A stretch of DNA of 64,000 nucleotides from Leucobacter zeae (GTDB lineage: Bacteria > Actinomycetota > Actinomycetes > Actinomycetales > Microbacteriaceae): contig NZ_QYAB01000001.1 of assembly GCF_016758175.1 (NCBI RefSeq), forward strand, positions 2,087,850 to 2,151,849. Reading direction: 5' to 3'. Positions 60,788 to 64,000 of this stretch are shown here, piece after piece. Each line of letters opens with the position of its first letter. Position 1 is the stretch's first letter. Under the pieces are notes generated by a model that made no database searches, was not told the origin of the DNA, and was given only the letters and a program-made list of their open reading frames with translations. Made by a program: the position numbers and the translations under genes.

Positions 60788-61648
60788 TCAGGAGGGACGC
60801 GGGATCACCAGCGGCGATCCCGTGTGGGGATCCGGGATGATCGTGCACGGCAGCCCGAACACCTCCTCGACGAGGTCCGAGGTGAGCACCGATCCGGGAT
60901 CGCCGGTCACGACCACGCGCCCGGCCGACATCACGATGAGGCGGTCGGCGTACCGTGCGGCCTGGTTGAGGTCGTGCAGGACCGCGACGAACGTCCGGTC
61001 TCCCTCGCCGTGCAGCCGGCGCAGCAGCCCGAGCAGCTCGTACTGGTGGGCGATGTCGAGGAAGGTCGTCGGCTCGTCGAGCAGCAGCAGCGGTGTCTCC
61101 TGCGCGAGCGCCATCGCGACCCACACGCGCTGCCGCTGTCCGCCGGAGAGCTCGTCGACGGGGTTGCCGGCGAGGTCGGCGGTGCCGGTCGCGGCGAGCG
61201 CGCGGGCCACCGCGCGCTGGTCGGCGGGCGACCACTGCCGGAAGATCCCCTGATGCGGGTGCCTGCCTCGCGCGACGAGGTCGGCGACCGTGATGCCGTC
61301 GGGCGCGATCGAGGTCTGCGGCAGGAGCCCGAGCCGGCGCGAGACGTCCTTCGCGGAGCGCGAGCGGATGTCAGCCCCGTCGAGCAGCACGGCCCCCGAC
61401 GCAGGACGCATCACCCGCCCCAGCGCGCGCAGGAGCGTGGACTTGCCGCAGGCGTTGGGTCCCACGATCACGGTGAACGATCCCTCGAGGATCTCGGCGC
61501 TCAGCCCCTCCGCGACCACCCGTTGGTCGTAGCGCAGGGTCACGGACGCCGCGGCGAGCACCGGCGCGCGCCGCGCAGCGCCGTCGGCGGGAACCGCCCG
61601 ATCCGGTTCGACGATCTCGCGATCGTGTTCGGTGAGTGCGTTGGTCAT
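60788..61648 (-). CDS. Siderophore ABC transporter ATP-binding protein
   Basis: 286 residues. A 30-residue polar N-terminal extension precedes the FecE/FepC-type ATPase: Walker A GPNACGKST, Q-loop LPQTSIAPDGITVADLVARGRHPH, signature LSGGQRQR, Walker B LLLLDEPTTFLD, switch His LHDLNQA. The GRHPHQ tract after the Q-loop is a hallmark of iron-siderophore systems. ATG 61648 overlaps the permease stop by four bases. Last gene of the operon. Confidence 0.93.
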   Translation of the reverse strand: MTNALTEHDREIVEPDRAVPADGAARRAPVLAAASVTLRYDQRVVAEGLSAEILEGSFTVIVGPNACGKSTLLRALGRVMRPASGAVLLDGADIRSRSAKDVSRRLGLLPQTSIAPDGITVADLVARGRHPHQGIFRQWSPADQRAVARALAATGTADLAGNPVDELSGGQRQRVWVAMALAQETPLLLLDEPTTFLDIAHQYELLGLLRRLHGEGDRTFVAVLHDLNQAARYADRLIVMSAGRVVVTGDPGSVLTSDLVEEVFGLPCTIIPDPHTGSPLVIPRPS

Positions 61649-62775
61649 CGTCTCCTCGTCTCCGTCACCAGCAACCAGCTGAGGTACAGGCCGCCGGCGC
61701 AGACCGTGACCACTCCGACGGGCAGCTGGGCCCCGGGGAGCAGGCGCTGCGCGGCGAAGTCGCTCGCGATGAGCAGCAGGGCGCCCATCGCGGCGGCCGC
61801 GCCGACGGTGACGCCGGCGGACCGTGTGAGGCGCCGCGCGAGCTGCGGCGCCGCCAGCGACACGAACGCGATCGGCCCGGCGGCCGCGGTCACGGCCGCG
61901 GTGCACCCGACCCCGACCACGACGAGCGCGAGTCGCATCCTCCCGGCGCGCACCCCGAGCGCGACCGCGGCATCGTCCCCGAGGTCGAGCGCCCGCATCC
62001 CCCGCGGCAGCGTCGCGACGGCGCAGGCGAGAGCCGCGAGCACGATCAGCGCGGGAACGGCCTGCGCCCACCCGACGGCGTTGAGCGATCCGCTCCCCCA
62101 CGCCCCGGCGGCCAGCGCGATCTGCAGGTCGGCGTTCAGGATGATCCACGTGTTCACCGACGCGAGCATCGCCGTCACCCCGATACCGACGATGATGAGC
62201 CGGAAGCCCTGGGATCCCCGGCGGAACGCGAGCAGGTACACGATCGCCGCGGTGCCGAGCCCGCCCAGCAGCGCGCCTCCCGCGACCGCCGCGTATCCGG
62301 TGCCGACCGTCGTGATCACGAGCAGGGCTCCGCTGTAGGCCCCCGCGTCGAAGCCGATGATGTCGGGGCTCCCCAGCGGGTTGCGCGTGAGCGACTGGAA
62401 GATCGCTCCGGAAGCGCCGAGCGCAGCGCCGAACACGAGCGCGAGCAGCACGCGGGGCATCCTCCAGTCGAGTACGACGAGCCGCGCCCGGTGATCCCCG
62501 CCCCCGAGCAGGGTCGCGAGCACCTCCTGCGGCGCCACCGCGAAGTCCCCGCTGCCCAGGCTCACCACGGCGATGGCCGTCGCGACGAGCAGCAGTGCGG
62601 ACACGACGATCGCGTGCCGCACCCCGAGCCGCATGCTGAGGCGGCCGCCCGGGGAGCGCAGTACGACCGCCCGATACCCCGGCCGCACCTCGACGGCGCC
62701 TGATTCGGCGTCGGATTCGGCGACGCCTGCGTTCCTGTCCGCCCGCGGCAGCTCGACCTCGTGCAGCGCGCTCAC
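61645..62775 (-). CDS. FecCD-family siderophore ABC permease (second)
   Basis: 376 residues. About 55 polar N-terminal residues precede the core. RMPRVLLALVFGAALGASGAIFQSLTRNPLGSPDIIGFDAGA is the family signature; nine to ten helices follow, ending VVTVCAGGLYLSWLLVTE. It pairs with the other FecCD protein as a heterodimer. GTG 62775 overlaps the upstream permease stop by four bases. Confidence 0.93.
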   Translation of the reverse strand: MSALHEVELPRADRNAGVAESDAESGAVEVRPGYRAVVLRSPGGRLSMRLGVRHAIVVSALLLVATAIAVVSLGSGDFAVAPQEVLATLLGGGDHRARLVVLDWRMPRVLLALVFGAALGASGAIFQSLTRNPLGSPDIIGFDAGAYSGALLVITTVGTGYAAVAGGALLGGLGTAAIVYLLAFRRGSQGFRLIIVGIGVTAMLASVNTWIILNADLQIALAAGAWGSGSLNAVGWAQAVPALIVLAALACAVATLPRGMRALDLGDDAAVALGVRAGRMRLALVVVGVGCTAAVTAAAGPIAFVSLAAPQLARRLTRSAGVTVGAAAAMGALLLIASDFAAQRLLPGAQLPVGVVTVCAGGLYLSWLLVTETRRR

Positions 62776-63863
62776 AGCCCGGACGCCTTCCTGCGCCGCA
62801 CGAGCGCGATGAGCACGGGCGCGCCGACGAAGGCCGTCACGATCCCGACCTGGAGCTCGCCGCTGCGCAGCACCAGCCGCCCGACGATGTCGCTCGACAG
62901 CAGCAGTACCGGTGCCGCGACGACGCTGCCCGCGAAGATCCACCGCTGGCCGGGTCCGGTGAACCAGCGGACCGCGTGCGGCACCATGAGTCCGACGAAC
63001 CCGATCGGGCCGGCGCTCGCGGTCGCCGCGGCGCACAGCAGCGTCGAGGCGACGATGGCGATGATCCGCGTGGGCGCGACTCGGGATCCGAGCGACACCG
63101 CCAGTTCGTCTCCGAGCGCGATCGCATCGAGCGGCTTGGCGATGAGCAGCGCGAGGATGAGCCCGGCTCCGACCATCGGCGCGAGCCACGCGAGCTGTTC
63201 CCCCGGGATCGCGGCGATGCTGCCGGCGTTCCAGCCGCGCATGCGGTCGAAGGTCTGGGGCAGCAGCAGCGTGATCGCCGATGTGATTCCGCTGAGGCAC
63301 GCCCCCAGTGCGACGCCGGCCAGGGTGATGCGGAGCGGGTCGCCGCCACCGCCGGACCCGATGAGATACACCGCTCCGGTGGTGAGCAGCGCGCCGATCA
63401 GCGCGTACCCGACCGTGCCGGAGATGCTGGTGACGCCGAACACGGCGACGGCGACGGCGACTCCGAGCGCCGCCCCCGAGTTCACGCCGAGGATCCCGGG
63501 ATCCGCGAGCGGGTTCCTCGTGAACGCCTGCATCACCGCCCCGGAGACCCCGAGCGCGGCGCCGACGAGCACTCCGAGGATCGTTCGCGGAAGCCGCAGA
63601 TCGCGGATGATGGTCGCGGCCTCGTGGTCCGTCCCCTGCAGCCCGGCGAGCAGCCGGTCGACGGACAGCGGTTCGGACCCCACCACGAGGCTCAGGATCG
63701 CGCACCCCGCGAGGGCCGCGAGCGCGAGCGCGAAGCCGAGCGCCCGCCGCCTGGCCGAGACCGCGATCGCGGCGAGCGCCGCGTCCACGGGCACCGGCGC
63801 GGCGCCGTCCGTGCGCTGCGCGTCCGCGTCGGCCCGTCGGGCATCAGAGACCGTGCGCTGCAA
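62772..63863 (-). CDS. FecCD-family siderophore ABC permease (first)
   Basis: 363 residues with the signature LRLPRTILGVLVGAALGVSGAVMQAFTRNPLADPGILGVNSGAA and GPIGFVGLMVPHAVRWFTG. Start taken as TTG 63863, which has GAGGAG four bases upstream and overlaps the previous gene's stop by 20 bp; no in-frame ATG follows before the first helix, and the GTG codons 29-31 residues downstream lack a ribosome site. A TTG start is unusual but is supported by this site. Confidence 0.9.
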   Translation of the reverse strand: MQRTVSDARRADADAQRTDGAAPVPVDAALAAIAVSARRRALGFALALAALAGCAILSLVVGSEPLSVDRLLAGLQGTDHEAATIIRDLRLPRTILGVLVGAALGVSGAVMQAFTRNPLADPGILGVNSGAALGVAVAVAVFGVTSISGTVGYALIGALLTTGAVYLIGSGGGGDPLRITLAGVALGACLSGITSAITLLLPQTFDRMRGWNAGSIAAIPGEQLAWLAPMVGAGLILALLIAKPLDAIALGDELAVSLGSRVAPTRIIAIVASTLLCAAATASAGPIGFVGLMVPHAVRWFTGPGQRWIFAGSVVAAPVLLLSSDIVGRLVLRSGELQVGIVTAFVGAPVLIALVRRRKASGL

Positions 63864-64000
63864 GGGTCTCCTCGTACTCGTCCTCGAGCTCCTCGGCGTC
63901 CCGATCCTCGCTCCACATGTCGCGCAGGCGCGCACGCACGGCGTCGGGGAGCGCGTCGTAGCGCTCGGCCCACAGCTCGGCGTTCTCGGTCCAGTATCCG
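63844..64000 (-). CDS. C-terminus of a probable siderophore-interacting protein (cut by window edge)
   Basis: The last 51 residues of a gene entering from the right edge, ending at TGA 63844-63846. The visible start GYWTENAELWAERYDAL resembles, from memory, the end of FAD-binding siderophore-interacting (ferric reductase) proteins, where a GYW segment closes the fold. An acidic tail EELEDEYEETL follows. Position directly upstream of FecCD permeases supports iron release from imported siderophore. The assignment rests on a short fragment. Confidence 0.5.
   Translation of the reverse strand, partial: GYWTENAELWAERYDALPDAVRARLRDMWSEDRDAEELEDEYEETLAAHGL

Overview
The window is about 70% GC and reads as core chromosome of a high-GC Gram-positive actinobacterium, most likely Micrococcales/Microbacteriaceae (Leucobacter- or Microbacterium-like). 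The markers are the mycothiol ligase MshC, the PafB/PafC WYL pair, an ANTAR response regulator, a GluQ-type synthetase, a four-repeat ribosomal protein S1, and an HGxxPAAW-type membrane protein inside a trp operon. The family assignment comes from gene content and protein motifs; no 16S gene is present. I see no prophage, insertion sequence, integrase, CRISPR array or toxin island.

Layout. 1-5.7 kb (minus strand): an HAD hydrolase fused to the tRNA m1A methyltransferase TrmI, an FKBP lipoprotein, pafB, pafC and tatC (cut by the window edge), with no tatA between pafC and tatC. 5.7-10.8 kb: a PAC2 protein, then mshC, uppP and an M20 peptidase. 10.8-13.2 kb: a self-contained GntR(YtrA)-ABC transporter operon with a palindromic operator, then tRNA-Leu(GAG). 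13.4-25.5 kb: YbaK, an SF2 helicase, an SGNH hydrolase, a GerW/YtfJ-like protein, GluQRS, a small lipoprotein, a GlcD-like flavoprotein, PdxY, two CrcB fluoride channel subunits, a PIG-L deacetylase, and a Mn/Zn-type ABC uptake operon behind a 15+6+15 bp palindrome. 25.5-35.6 kb (minus): tRNA-Ala, rsfS, a 549-residue acidic repeat-rich membrane protein, nadD, a small membrane protein, proA, proB, obgE, rpmA, rplU (with a candidate structured leader) and an RNase E/G. 35.8-45.3 kb: a VKOR protein, coaE, a DUF4126 membrane protein, rpsA, polA, a thioesterase, an ANTAR regulator, tRNA-Leu(CAA) and pyk. 45.3-55 kb (minus): one long run, rpe-hisE-hisG-hisF-hisI-trpE-(Trp membrane protein)-(HGxxPAAW)-trpC-trpB-trpA-lgt-pyk. 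55-64 kb: a Pro/Ala-rich membrane-anchored protein, an MFS transporter, fmt-rsmB, and a siderophore-type iron uptake operon (two FecCD permeases, an ATPase, and the C-terminus of a probable siderophore-interacting protein).

Gene expression. More than twenty genes carry a TAnnnT hexamer (often TAGGCT, TAGTCT or TACGCT) ending 6-8 bases before an ATG or GTG, with no ribosome binding site. This is the signature of leaderless transcription, and it fixes many start codons, including several GTG starts. Downstream operon genes instead use GGAGG-like sites or four-base ATGA/GTGA stop-start overlaps. trpE is itself predicted leaderless, which leaves no room for a trp leader-peptide attenuator.

Most of the window is ordinary housekeeping sequence. 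The items most worth following up are the HAD-TrmI fusion, the missing tatA, the two metabolite or metal operators, the pair of related intergenic inverted-repeat clusters at about 6.95 and 37.8 kb, the rplU leader, and the two uncharacterised low-complexity membrane proteins.
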